The position numbers were made by a program, and so were the translations under genes. A stretch of DNA of 64,000 nucleotides from Pteria penguin (taxonomy: Eukaryota; Mollusca; Bivalvia; Pterioida; Pteriidae): positions 22,605,341-22,669,340 of the forward strand of contig CM068583.1 in NCBI GenBank assembly GCA_035048485.1. Reading direction: 5' to 3'. Below, one piece after another: positions 35,401-43,800 of the stretch (its first letter is position 1; every line of letters begins with the position of its first letter). The notes beneath the pieces were generated by a model that had not been told where the DNA came from, did not search any database, and saw only the letters and a list, made by a program, of their open reading frames with translations.

Positions 35401-38400
35401 GCTTCTCTATTTGTTCCATTGCGTATAAAGATCTGGTGAAACCCCGTAAGGGTTCACGTTCTGGTGACCTCTGATTTTCAGCCAATCAGTGGATCGGCTA
35501 CAAAATCTTAGGGATGGAATTATCATTCACAGCGTGCGTGACCCACAAGGTAGTTTTTGAACGGTGCTCGTTACATATTGCGTCACTATCACGTGCCTAG
35601 CCGAGTCACTGATTGGCTATGGGAAATAACGGTTTCGGTGACTGAGACGTCATCAAAGGTCACCAGAACGTGAACCCTTACGGGGCTTCACCAGATCTTT
35701 ATACGCAATGGAAGAAATAGAGAAGCGGAATAAAGATATGGTTTTAATCAGATTGCCAAGGTCTTGGCTCATGTGAAATATAAAGCCTTGTCTCTAATGT
35801 TTCTAAAGTCATGATTCAGGTTAAAGTTTTTGTCTACAGATGACAATACATGTACCAGGGGTATGACAATGGCTGTCTGCACATTCATCTTGGTGAGCTA
35901 AAAATTGTAAAAAGTGATCAAACAACTGACCTATTTGATTAAACACAGAAAAGATTGTATCTCTCTTTCCTCTATGTTTTACATTATATATAGCATATTG
36001 ACATCAGTGTAATCACCAGCTGTGCAATCATCTTCATGGCCGCTTCAGACTATATGTTAATCATTACACTATATCATTACTCATATAATTATCTTTTACC
36101 TGATAATTAATTACCAATATCAGTTAATTAACCACCTGAATGCAGCCTTGACTATATATTATAGTTTAACTAGAGTATTTTATATTTATACTGTTGTATA
36201 TGCTCAACTGAAATCCTTGTATTACTATTTACACACATATATATATAGAGAGAGAGAGATAGATAAATTTCGGTAAAAAGAAAATTAAGATTTGTTGTCA
36301 TCAGTATAAAAATATAGGTACATAAAGTACATGATAATGAAATAGCATATTGTCTTGTCCAGAAAATAGAAGAACATGAATGTATTCTTCAAAATTGTTA
36401 TCAAAAATGATAGGTAATGTTTTTACTAAATGAGTTAATATTAAAACCAGAGACCTCAGTGGTCTAAAGTTCCATGTTGGAATTCACTTGAACCCCTCAC
36501 CTCACTCAGTTGTAATGATGTGGGCTTGTGTACCTACCAGATTGAGGCGGTTATCTCCAAGTGTTCAGCTTCCCCAATGTCTGAACATTGTATAACATCA
36601 TCTGGAAGGAGTAACTCTATAGTAACTCCAAAAACGTGATATTAGGAGAACCAGATGTGATAAACTTTCAAAAATAAAGGTGAAGAGTGATCAGAACTTT
36701 ATATATGAGAGTCACATTTCAGTTGAGTATGTATGTAATCACATGCTGGGTGAATGGAGTATATCTATATACTTACTACAGTATAAATGCATGCCTTAGA
36801 ATGTCTCTGAAAAAATGTGATTGTTTCTCTACACTCTTAGTTGCAATGTCTTCCCTAGCTGTGTAATAACAGTGACAGTGTGTGTATATATGCATGCTGG
36901 TAACCTAAGAGGGTAGAGAAAAATGGCATTTATTACTAAAGATTTTACAATAATTCAATTAATACGATTTTGTGGAAAAAGCTTTTCTTGTTTATAAAAG
37001 ATTCCTCTGATATTTAAAGATAGTTGATTAAAAGTATTAAGCTTTCAGTAAGATGATAAATATATAATTGCATGTTATTATATTGTGTGTTATATATATT
37101 ATGATTTTACTATAATATGTTGAGGTATTAGCATGTATGGGGTGCACTATAGTATTGTAAGTGGAAGGTTGTTATTATTATACTGATGTTGCAAACATAC
37201 CTCCCACAGTTTGAAACCTCTCACTTTTGATAAAAGTGTATTAAGCGTAATGCATAACTTTTTCTCCCTTTTACAAATAATTTGAAATTTTCATATCGTG
37301 AACAAAATATCTACAATTAGACGTTTTCTGAAATACATATTACAATACACTTTTGAGAATGCCAAAAATGAAAGTTTACATTTTCTATTGAAGGTGACAA
37401 ATGGCACATAAGTATTCTGATATTTAATCTTTTTAAGTTCATTTTAAATCTTTAAAAATCATAATAGAAGGATTGTTTGCAATAAAGGTATAGCTTATCT
37501 CACCTACATCTGTAACTTCACCCTGTGTTTAAACTCACCAATCATATATACAGTGTGTGAAGCCACGCCCTCACGAAGCCTCTCAAGCAAATGTGTTGTC
37601 CCTATAACTCCGCCTATTATTTCAGGTAACGTCCATCACGTGTGATGTGTTTTGTCATCCTCCCAAATCTCAATGCATGGTACCACATATCCATCCTCAT
37701 TTGATGTTCTTGTGTTCCATACTTCATTATTAGTGGTTCAAACTCGGAACTAATACTCTGATCAAAGACAACCATTACCATTTTCTCATGTCATGGTTGC
37801 TAGGTGTTAGGTGGTGTTGGTAAAATACATAATGCGTTAAGCCGTTAGTTACAGCTTTTGCAGAATTATGATAGGCGCATAGTCATGCAGCGTTAACAGC
37901 TCTCATTTTTGAGAAGGAACATAGGTACATTTATGCTTGTACCATGTGCTAAAACACAGTACTATAGTTGCCGAAAATAAATGTGCAATTTTGCGGAATT
38001 TCAGCTTATGTACATGTATTGCAGATAAATAACGCGACATAATTTGTCGTATGAGGAAAAAAATGCATCAACTTCGTTCAGATTGTTTTCTTGGTTTCAT
38101 TAAATATATAAGCATTGATTTATCTGTCCTATCGAAAATTCAGAACTCCTATTTCTTGGTGATGAATTTAAATTTTGAATCGATCCATTGCTTATATAGG
38201 TAATGTTTTTTGACACATTGATTACAGAAGAACCAAAAACCAATGGAATATTGTTCAAAATATTGACAGTCGTGTAAGTGATTTGAGTACCATAACATGA
38301 ACACTTGTGATCACGTGATCTCCTTTAAAAACAATTGATTTGCTGTTATAGTTGTAACAATAGTGTCTCATATGATTTGATTATTTTGATCTAACCCAAT

Positions 38401-41400
38401 GAGCCAATGACAGCACTAAGAGTAGTTGTTGTGTACACAATAAAACCAACAGAAAAGTGTTATACACTGTCACGTGACTTGCAGTCCCTCACAGAGTTTA
38501 TTCAAGACAAATACGCGTCCCCTGACGATAGAATGAAGGTGAGATAACAATTCCGTCACTTTGTTGTTGCGAAGAAGTTCTATTTCCATACATTAATGAT
38601 TTCGGCTCACTCAAATTCGGCCAATGATTGGGAAGAAGATTTTGTTGCTACTGGGATACTTTGAATCCATCAAAAGTTGCATAGGATAAATTTTTCAGAA
38701 TGCATTGATAAAGAATAATAAATTCACTTTTTCCTTTGTGAATTCTAAAGGAGTAAAATGTTATACAAAAAGCTCTGTTTTGCTTCTAACCAGAAAAATA
38801 AAAGTAATCATCTTTACGCCGATTTGTTAGAAATTTGAATAATGATATAAAGGAATAAAAAAGTATGGAGGAACGTTCGCAGCTTCATTGATGATAGGAG
38901 CACATCCAAGGTCTTCCACTTACATGTGGGGTTGATTGTGTCTTTTTCTTCTCCTTACCTAACATAGGGCATACAATCCTCGATTGTTTAGGTTACAAAG
39001 TCGAATAGAAGAAGGAAAGCTAACTAAGGACAAAGATGAGGAGAAACCCAAAACACAAGCGTCACACAGGGAAAAGGTCAAGGAGTTCCAAAAGGTTTGT
39101 ATACCATGGATTGACTGGTGGAGGGACTTGCGCTGCTTTATTCATTATTGTACATTGTGCTGTTTTTTCAAATACAACAATGGTCTGAACATGTACGCTT
39201 ATCGTAATTTCTGTATTACAGCAACAGTAAATATAAATCTGAGAGAAGGTGTTATTGCCGATGCCCTTATATACCTAAGGTTATTTACTGATAAATTATA
39301 AAAATGTAAAGTTCTTAATTTTTGAAATTACATATAGTATACCTTTTCGTTCAATCCGTAAATGTTTTAATATGTTTTGCTGCATTCATTCTTTGGATGA
39401 TGTAGCTATATTTCTATTCTCCGTGAATCAGTAGAGCGGACAGTATGTTAGCCAGTTTGTCACTAAATTCAGTTGTAACTTTTTAATTAGATACTTCACA
39501 TTTAGCATATTTTCCAGATTACTTTAATGAAAGTATAATTCGGTGCCTTGTAACCTTGACCTTCATACAAGTCTCTTGACTATTTTTATAACATGGATTA
39601 TATAATGTTTTGACACATTTACAGAGAAACAGACGAGCATTGGTATACTCTCCCCCACACTCCTCTCCTGATACCTTTATCTTGATACACTTTATTTTAC
39701 TATGCCAATGTTTCAACCTTTTGGATTCACTTCTCAATCCTTTCCAATTACTGTTTGAACTCTAATTGAATGGAATGAACCCATGTGTGGGTCTGTTCCT
39801 GACAGGCGTGGTAGGAAAGTTTCATATTCAACTCCCTCCATGAGTACTCCATAGTGCAAGTAACAGTCGGAGATGATTATCACCAGATGGTGTCACTAAA
39901 TACGGATCACCCACAAAAAGGTTGGGTGATTAGCTTGTTCATTGACATTACTCTTGCGAGTTATCGCTCCTTTATTTTGATGCATACAGCACAACGTTTG
40001 TAGTATCTTCCAAAGGAAGGAGAAACGGAACATCATACGGAAAGTGATTTCTATTTATTATGTTCTCGCTGGTGTATAAGTGAAAAAGAGGGATGTTTTC
40101 TGAAAGAAAATATTCGATAAAATTGGATTTTGTAACACTATTTTATAGAGTTGTTTATAAGAGAAGTTTCTGGATTTATATATTCCCAATGACAAAAAGC
40201 CAATAAATGAAAATATTTCTTTTGAAATTCAAGATTGGTTCCCTTATATGAATTTATTCACAAACGTTCTAGTTTGGGATTTGTAATCGTAAGCATGCAC
40301 GCTAATTCATACTATGTTTTGTAATGATACAGTATGAAATAATATACTTTGTTAGCATATATATATCAAGTTAAGTATAATATATCTTATGATTTATTAC
40401 ATTGTTATTGCCAATTCTAAAATCACAGTTTGGCAACTTCTTTCGATAATGATGAAAAAAAAGACTACAACACTCCAACCCCCACCCACCCCTTTCCTCA
40501 TCTCTCATTCCCAGCACAACTTGAACTTCATATGATTCATACAAGCTAATATAGCCAATGGGTGGACATATTTCACATTTTGTAGTCTGAGTCGATAAAT
40601 CCATAATCACTTAAACATACACCATGATTCTTCACCCTACACGTATTGTTTACCCACAACCGAGGCTCTCTCACACCTATTGATTCTCTCCAAGTTATAT
40701 TAAATTCATGTTTTGCCTTATTCAAATGAGTAGACGTTATTTTCAAAACACATATCTGTTTCACAAATGAAGAATCCAACGGTCTATGAGAATCATTTTT
40801 ATGCCGGCATTTGTATGAACTTTCATAAACATTTAGCATAATGTTTGTGAAATTGTCTTTTTGAACATTCTACAGACTGCTTCTAGACCCCTGCGATGTC
40901 TGTACTCAATTGATCTAAAGAAATTAAATGTATGTATATAAAATACCTATGATGATATAATGCTTTATAAATGCATGTTATATAATACAGATTTAGTATT
41001 GGTTATAACACAAACGTACATGGACGAACTACTCATTTGATCGATGCAGAACACACTGACGTCATCAGCTACATTATACATACTCTCTACACACTAACAT
41101 ATTAAGAATGATAGCATCTCGGCACCCATTTAAGGATGTATTCTTTGCAGGATATTTTTTGTTTTGTTTTTTTATTTCGTAATATATATTCATTAACAGT
41201 TGTCTGTGGTTTATAATTGAAATGGATTATATTCAGCTTTTTTTTTTTTTGTATTATAACGGATTTAATTAAATGTCCCATTATCAGCTTTTCATTTTTT
41301 TCAAATAAAAGTGCACAAGTGTTTTTTTTTTGTTATTTACAGCGTTTCAAATAAAAAGTGTTTTCTTATTGTAGAGAAAATGTTTGATTTGTATAAAGGA

Positions 41401-42822
41401 ACTCTGAGAAAACTATCATTTGTTACTCCCCACCGAATTTGATGCACATTTTAATATACATTAGAAAAAAATATGTATTTTGTGTACATGTATGTTTTTG
41501 TTGGTCTGCGGATTTGTATTAAAACTCAAACCAAAGAAAGGAAAAGAAAAGAAAATACCCAACAAGAAAACATCCTTCAGTGACACAAGAAGCATGTCTA
41601 GTTAATCCTTCTAATGTGATATTCGTTTTTGACTTTAACAGGATTGATTTGCTGTGAGTAAGATTCCTTTGTTTTGTGACACTGTCACGTGTTGTGTGTG
41701 ACCAATGTACACTCACTGTAATGCCACAACGATACCAGTGTGTGATAACTTACATATACATGTACTCAACCATCTCTTACTGGCAGAAGGGCTTATTAAT
41801 TTTGTAATTCATCTTAACTATCGAATTATCATTTTTTTATTTTTTCTAGATATGGTGTGATGTAAATTATTTATTTAGAAGTATCATTTAACTATTTGAG
41901 ATCATGTATTTTATATAATTTTGTTAGGGTTGTGGATTTAGGTCTTACCAAATTGTTTTATGTTAAATGGCTGAGGCTTTTTCGTATTTCAAGTGAAAAA
42001 TAAAAGTTTTATTTAACGTGTTATAAATTGGAAACGGACTAATATGTTGTAACATGAAAAAATTTGATCACAAACTACTAGTATATGTACTTTAAGGGAT
42101 ACTTCTAAACTAATATTTATATTATATAATTCCTATGTATTGTGTTTCAGCATAGTAAAATTCCGAAAATGATAAGGTGAATGTTTGTTTTTGTTTCCAT
42201 GGTACCTTTGGGCACAACTAGAAGTACTTCATTTACAACATTAGTAAAGAACTATCGATCCACTCTTCTCTCACAGATGCAACTATTATGACACGTATTT
42301 GTCGGCGGTCATGACGATCCCTGTACAAATACAAATTTTGTACATTTAGCCAGTGCCTATATATTTTCATGACTTCCGGTTTTAAAAATTTGATTTATCA
42401 GATCTTTTGACTCAGGACTTGATCAATCAAACTGCATATATCCTCTAGGACACATGATCATATTTAGTTATATCTCAATGGCACCTTACTGAACAGGTCA
42501 AGGTTTCGTGATGCAATATTTTTTTGTAGAACTAAATAAATTTAAATAAAACTGAATGCTTTATCATGTCAATATGTAGTTTGATTTTAAGTGAAAAGAG
42601 ACTGCTTTTTGGCGAAATGAAGCTCTTAGAAACAAAATATATGAACTACTTATACGTCAATGAGACAGCTATTGCACATTGTTAACTAGCGATTTAAATT
42701 ACTGTATGATAAATCCGTATATTTATTTATCTATTTATGTATCTGTTTATCGTCAATAGAAGTTGCAAGAAAACATGACGAGAAAACAGCAGATGAAGAA
42801 AAACAAGAAACCAACGAAATGA
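14307..42822 (+). CDS. CEP295: CEP295 (centrosomal protein 295 / Ana1 orthologue), complete gene
   Basis: The CDS joins 14307-14405, 14526-14621, 15415-15519, 15841-15980, 17890-17987, 18156-18253, 18581-18721, 18868-18951, 19653-19752, 20326-20523, 21037-21195, 21577-21752, 25626-25684, 25825-27332, 27578-28114, 28397-30048, 30550-30796, 32728-33324, 34121-34229, 38968-39094 and 42760-42822. All introns are GT-AG and all phases agree, giving about 2,130 residues (human about 2,600). CEP295 (fly Ana1) sits on centriole walls and drives centriole-to-centrosome conversion and daughter-centriole elongation. Residues 1-33 carry the family start (KLSPNEEARLLKEETEKRRK), residues 291-320 carry VFEPPHRR...EEAFEDMY, and the C-terminus is ALMS-like. 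The start ATG follows an out-of-frame ATG by 8 nt. Long introns hold SINEs, a 2.6-kb transposon-like repeat and a MITE. The ALMS region may lack one or two small exons. Confidence 0.92.
14526..14621 (+). CDS. CEP295: CEP295 coding exon 2 (residues 34-65)
   Basis: It begins VREQSKQNSFKIRQAVKDEK and ends LAADLQ before GTGAGAAA. Phase is 0 at both ends. It continues the conserved N-terminal helix (family: QVREQ...IR...R..Q...LAEEL). Confidence 0.92.
15415..15519 (+). CDS. CEP295: CEP295 coding exon 3 (residues 66-100)
   Basis: It reads DQLEQEKNEKIRHLENQYEN then SLRSIGQGQKEASRQ. SL-SIG-GHQ-A is a recognisable family signature (human SLRSMGEGHQQA). It follows an AATTTCAG acceptor and ends at a GTACAT donor. 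Confidence 0.93.
15841..15980 (+). CDS. CEP295: CEP295 coding exon 4 (residues 101-147)
   Basis: The sequence is helical and charged, VDVAEERYLMQLEDNKRADS through MFQEYEQKYHIIAR, and follows a CCTTTAG acceptor. Its last codon is split with exon 5 (CG|A, Arg). Confidence 0.92.
16577..16846 (+). mobile_element. tRNA-derived SINE copy 4
   Basis: It has GTGTAGCCCAGTGGATGAGG as A box, a decayed B box, and the shared body: TTTTGGATGAAACTGTAAAA, TTTGGGAGGGTCCGTTGCAA, AGCATCAGGCAGATGCCGTC, and a tail of GTGGAGTGACATAAAAC with ATCAATC. Confidence 0.8.
17393..17778 (+). repeat. Element with CATCCCATG/CATGGGATGGG ends and a duplicated core
   Basis: It begins TTTTTCATCCCATGCAACAG and ends GCTGCCATGGGATGGGATAC, an imperfect terminal inversion. 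Inside, a ~150-bp sequence occurs twice (ACACTCTAAAAGTCACAGTTTT... and ACACTCTAGAAACCACAATTTT..., each ending GAGAGGAAGATC-CTTATTGATTTTGG-like). Class unknown. Confidence 0.6.
17890..17987 (+). CDS. CEP295: CEP295 coding exon 5 (residues 147-180)
   Basis: It encodes QSALDVEKERAAKIASLPAP PPDP, matching the family segment VEKERSAKI-SLPPPPP. The donor is AGG|GTAGGT, and one base carries over to exon 6. Confidence 0.92.
18156..18253 (+). CDS. CEP295: CEP295 coding exon 6 (residues 180-212)
   Basis: It encodes VKPVKMTDIDNFTTTHYHMR then EEYTVDKADKNDQ. The family shows a similar VK...T-YHH motif here. The acceptor is TTTCATAG and the donor CAG|GTAAAA. Confidence 0.9.
18581..18721 (+). CDS. CEP295: CEP295 coding exon 7 (residues 213-259)
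   Basis: This is a coiled-coil-type exon with AAEEEQLRIEEQDKARIRLI and ALEKELLSH. AAEEE-RLEE and the 47-codon length fit the family. It has a CATCAG acceptor and a CAT|GTAAGT donor. Confidence 0.92.
18868..18951 (+). CDS. CEP295: CEP295 coding exon 8 (residues 260-287)
   Basis: It encodes DYGRILHDLSDLQRVDREER then QKVVANIP (human: L-QLQQEDLARRRQTVAQMP). It is phase 0 at both ends. Confidence 0.92.
19205..19450 (+). repeat. Degenerate ~30-bp tandem repeat in a CEP295 intron
   Basis: About nine imperfect copies of a unit like ATACTGATGTAGAGATCCTT (with AAATTA or AAAATA spacers) run through intron 8. Confidence 0.75.
19653..19752 (+). CDS. CEP295: CEP295 coding exon 9 (residues 288-321)
   Basis: It carries the strongest family signature: KQVFEPPHRRLQDREERQKD then LEEAFEDMYMAET. 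Human CEP295 has PPQLVELPY-R...W-RELEFAFEDMYNAD. The donor is AACAC|GTATGT and the last codon is split. Confidence 0.94.
19799..20072 (+). mobile_element. tRNA-derived SINE copy 5
   Basis: It lies 47 bp after a CEP295 donor. It has GTGTGGCCTAGTGGATAAGG as A box, ACGTTCGAATCCCTC as B box, the shared body (CTTTCGGATGAGATGGTAAA, GCTTCGGATGGGTCCGTTGC, ATTAGGCAGATGCCATCACC), the tail ATCATGGAGTGACATAAAAT and AATCAATCA. Confidence 0.85.
20326..20523 (+). CDS. CEP295: CEP295 coding exon 10 (residues 321-387)
   Basis: It encodes HYLGDISLALDPNPPADSSV and a Ser/Thr/Pro-rich, probably disordered stretch ending in SPKKP. The acceptor is TATTCAG and the donor CCAG|GTAAGA. Confidence 0.88.
21037..21195 (+). 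CDS. CEP295: CEP295 coding exon 11 (residues 387-440)
   Basis: It encodes EKVLKKLMDKIKTQRQEWMS, matching the family motif KVLFKKLLNKIRSQK--W, then an acidic tail. The acceptor is TTTTTTACAG. Confidence 0.93.
21577..21752 (+). CDS. CEP295: CEP295 coding exon 12 (residues 440-498)
   Basis: It encodes VPPLSEYSLSEKGSPDLQYS and ends LLHPMEKAEKLRKEASVPK. LLHP-EAA--R corresponds to the human segment before the central coiled coil. The following intron (21753-25625) is 3.9 kb and contains the large repeat at 22506. Confidence 0.9.
22506..25073 (+). mobile_element. Large AGCTCACCTGAGC-ended repeat (2.6 kb), possibly Helentron-like
   Basis: The left end is AGCTCACCTGAGCCAAAGGC and folds with TCAAGTGAGCT. 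The right end is CTCAGGTGAGCGATAT followed by the hairpin AGGCCCACTTGGGCCT (25051-25066) and CTTGTTT. The two ends share an inverted GCTCAGGTGAGC. The flanks are T-rich (ACTTTTT and TTT). Inside are a GTCCGTC microsatellite (22551-22600) and several degenerate copies of a CACATTTTCGACTT...CAGAACCAC block. A ~190-bp block starting CATCCAAATTGGTTAACAGA occurs twice (23700 and 24544). No transposase or helicase frame is visible, so the element is non-autonomous. Short inverted ends plus a 3' hairpin suggest a Helitron2/Helentron derivative, but that class is inferred. Confidence 0.75.
25626..25684 (+). CDS. CEP295: CEP295 coding exon 13 (residues 499-518)
   Basis: This is a short 59-nt exon, ELPSDSKSIDQVLQTQKDIE, between a TTGTACAG acceptor and a GA|GTAAGT donor. 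It begins the central coiled coil. Confidence 0.88.
25825..27332 (+). CDS. CEP295: CEP295 coding exon 14 (residues 518-1021)
   Basis: This large exon starts with a coiled coil (RQKRELEARLKQLEHTQKLL). An Asn-Gly-aromatic-rich low-complexity tract and a Pro-rich tract follow. Next comes the family segment HLKKVREYQLSLLQKHEQSK...ILAETRAEIEQRRQELIERF (human: HRQMIRNYQHQLLQQNRLH). A second coiled coil near the end reads FFEKRQIELKKQLEEIQRQK. The acceptor is ACATTGTAG and the donor GATG|GTGAGT. Overlapping frames on both strands are shadows. Confidence 0.93.
27578..28114 (+). CDS. CEP295: CEP295 coding exon 15 (residues 1021-1200)
   Basis: The first codon is completed by TA after ATTTTAG, giving VDSSETDTSLDLSTSPVTSQ. 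The rest is Ser/Thr/Pro-rich disordered sequence, with one likely helix (LQEVMARAAELNPTLLENLR). The donor is ACCG|GTAAGT. Confidence 0.9.
28397..30048 (+). CDS. CEP295: CEP295 coding exon 16 (residues 1200-1750) with LSQY repeats
   Basis: This is a 1,652-nt exon of Ser-rich, largely disordered sequence. It has a short motif LSQ[Y/F][S/T] repeated about seven times (ASELSQYSMSED, ASELSQYPISGE, QVSQYTISPE, SLSQYTDPSS, SLSQFTLNSS, SLSQYSMGSS, PLSQLTDSN). A coiled-coil-like patch (KKFANLDQLIRESKDLITKH) lies near residues 1655-1680. The open frame continues past the donor (AAG|GTAAGT at 30049) to 30162, which would give an alternative end if the intron were retained. Confidence 0.92.
30550..30796 (+). 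CDS. CEP295: CEP295 coding exon 17 (residues 1751-1833)
   Basis: It encodes LGQESGITDEPDLTLVSSTH and then a near-duplicate pair DITNRSEDAS / EVTHRSDNAS, in acidic Ser-rich sequence. The acceptor is CTTATCATTGAAG (a weak pyrimidine tract) and the donor AGAG|GTGAGT. Confidence 0.85.
30797..32727 (+). other. CEP295 intron 17 (1.9 kb)
   Basis: This is AT-rich intron sequence. A 249-nt open frame at 31196-31444 shows no recognisable features. I see no repeat family I can name. Confidence 0.7.
32728..33324 (+). CDS. CEP295: CEP295 coding exon 18 (residues 1833-2032)
   Basis: It encodes DAGMHVERDAGEENVFRAVP and a basic Ser/Pro-rich region with KAMSLGDFLTSSKKESTSIL and PPAVKPKPQRR. It is probably disordered. 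The acceptor is CCTTTAG and the donor CCAG|GTCTGT. The frame matches both neighbours. Confidence 0.9.
34121..34229 (+). CDS. CEP295: CEP295 coding exon 19 (residues 2032-2068)
   Basis: It encodes GPAPPTHSRELPQTSTRMSQ then DSLSKSNEEKPYEHNM. The acceptor is TCCCAAATAG and the donor GAG|GTATTT. It ends two bases into an Arg codon that exon 20 can complete. The downstream join spans 4.7 kb, so extra exons are possible. Confidence 0.85.
35372..35755 (+). mobile_element. MITE with ~100-bp inverted repeats and 9-bp target duplication
   Basis: The left arm begins CAATCTGATTAAAACCATAT and the right arm ends with its complement ATATGGTTTTAATCAGATTG. About 100 bp per arm match with only a few differences, including CGTAAGGGTTCACGTTCTGG. 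The 9-bp sequence CCAAGGTCT flanks both sides (35363-35371 and 35756-35764). Long TIRs plus a 9-bp duplication are typical of Mutator-like (MULE) MITEs. The centre (about 180 bp) has no coding capacity. Confidence 0.9.
38485..38538 (+). CDS. CEP295: Candidate extra CEP295 micro-exon (SLTEF...), phase unresolved
   Basis: The acceptor is CACGTGACTTGCAG and the donor ATGAAG|GTGAGA. The only open frame is phase 0 at both ends and reads SLTEFIQDKYASPDDRMK. ALMS-type C-termini begin with S/TLQEA...R-K, so it would fit just before the YNPRL exon. However, exon 19 ends in phase 2 and exon 20 needs phase 2, so at least two more small exons would be needed. It may be alternative, from unseen exons, or chance. 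Confidence 0.3.
38968..39094 (+). CDS. CEP295: CEP295 coding exon 20 (residues 2068-2110), ALMS-like motif
   Basis: The acceptor is CCTTACCTAACATAG. It encodes RAYNPRLFRLQSRIEEGKLT and ends REKVKEFQK. This parallels the ALMS-motif end of ALMS1 and CEP295 (R-YN-LPEV---K-EE-KR...NR-RA---KK). Only this frame is open. If the intron were retained, translation would run to a stop at 39299-39301. Confidence 0.88.
39095..42759 (+). other. CEP295 intron 20 (3.7 kb)
   Basis: This is AT-rich sequence with no recognised exon. It includes AGGTCA/GACCTTGACC-type repeat words near 39400-39570. Open frames on either strand look random. Confidence 0.65.
42760..42822 (+). CDS. CEP295: CEP295 terminal coding exon 21 (residues 2111-2130)
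   Basis: After TATCGTCAATAG it reads KLQENMTRKQQMKKNKKPTK and stops at TGA (42820-42822). Joined to exon 20 it makes VKEFQKKLQENMTRKQQ, the expected basic helix at the end of an ALMS motif. Phase 0 fits. Confidence 0.85.
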   Translation, partial: KLQENMTRKQQMKKNKKPTK

Positions 42823-42910
42823 GGAAATTTGGTCAATATGCTGACTGATTGGAGAAACGGGAGTGGATATCAACAGTTTATGAAGCTGCATTGCCACAAC
42901 CTTACTACAA

Positions 42911-42916
42911 AATAAA
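42911..42916 (+). promoter_or_regulatory. CEP295 polyadenylation signal AATAAA
   Basis: A canonical hexamer lies 89 nt after the CEP295 stop, which would give a very short 3'UTR. Confidence 0.6.
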
Positions 42917-43800
42917 GACACTTTCATATAGGTTTATAGATTAAACAATGTCTAAAACAGTGTAAACAAATTGAGCCAAGCCGAACAATATACGAAAATT
43001 TTGTTTCTATAGAACTTTATTTAATTGACTTCCGTCCATGACGCCATTATTTATAGAGAACTCTTTTGTAAATGTTTGTCAACGTTGATTTGATAGGCTA
43101 TTGACGATACATTTAATGTATATCTGCCATATTTAATTGTATATTTGATTGGTAAAGGATAGATTCTAGAATGCACAGTCTTGATATGTCTGTAGACAAA
43201 ATCAAAGTCGTCCGTGATTAAGGTAGCATCTCTCCAGCCGAGAACTGGTAGAAAAACGATATTGCTATAGCAACGGATGTTGTTGACACAGATGTATATA
43301 GCTGTAGGAATGTAGTGCTTGTGTATAGCAATATTAGGTTATATACAATGACTGATACCACAGTGCTGTGGATGAAACAAAAATGTCTATGTGATATTTA
43401 TTTTAATATTATTTTTGTATAGCATTACGTAAATTATTGTAATTTTAATTGCCAGCATCAGCATATATCAATGTACTAAAAGAATATATTTATTACTCAT
43501 ACTATTTGATTTGGATTCTTTATCATAAAACTCCACCCAAAACAGAAATACACACAGCGAAGTTTTAGCCTGTTTCTGGTCTCTCATGCCCATTACATGT
43601 ACAACTCGTATACTTTTCCGTTGCCACAAAATAACAACACTATTAAAGCACTCATTGTCTGAAAAAGGTCAAAGGTAAGACCTGCCTAGGAGGAGGTAGC
43701 GTCTCCTGTTCGTTAGAAACACCCATAATGACTACCAAAAATATACGACACAGAAATATCTCAACACTGCAAGCATTAGATAGATGTGAACTAACACATT
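42917..43800. other. Intergenic, no feature seen
   Basis: This is AT-rich spacer after CEP295, with no frame or repeat family that I recognise. Confidence 0.6.

Larger units (their letters stand above)
34230..38967 (+). other. CEP295 intron 19 (4.7 kb) with MITE and candidate exon
   Basis: Contents are bivalve-type repeat words near 35075-35345 (AGGTCA-rich), the long-inverted-repeat MITE at 35372-35755, a short TATA/GA microsatellite at about 36236-36262, and a candidate 54-nt exon at 38485-38538. Confidence 0.6.

Noticed and set aside
37550..37621. Exon-like 72-nt segment in CEP295 intron 19
   Set aside because: It is open only in phase 1, which does not fit exon 19, and the peptide shows no family resemblance.
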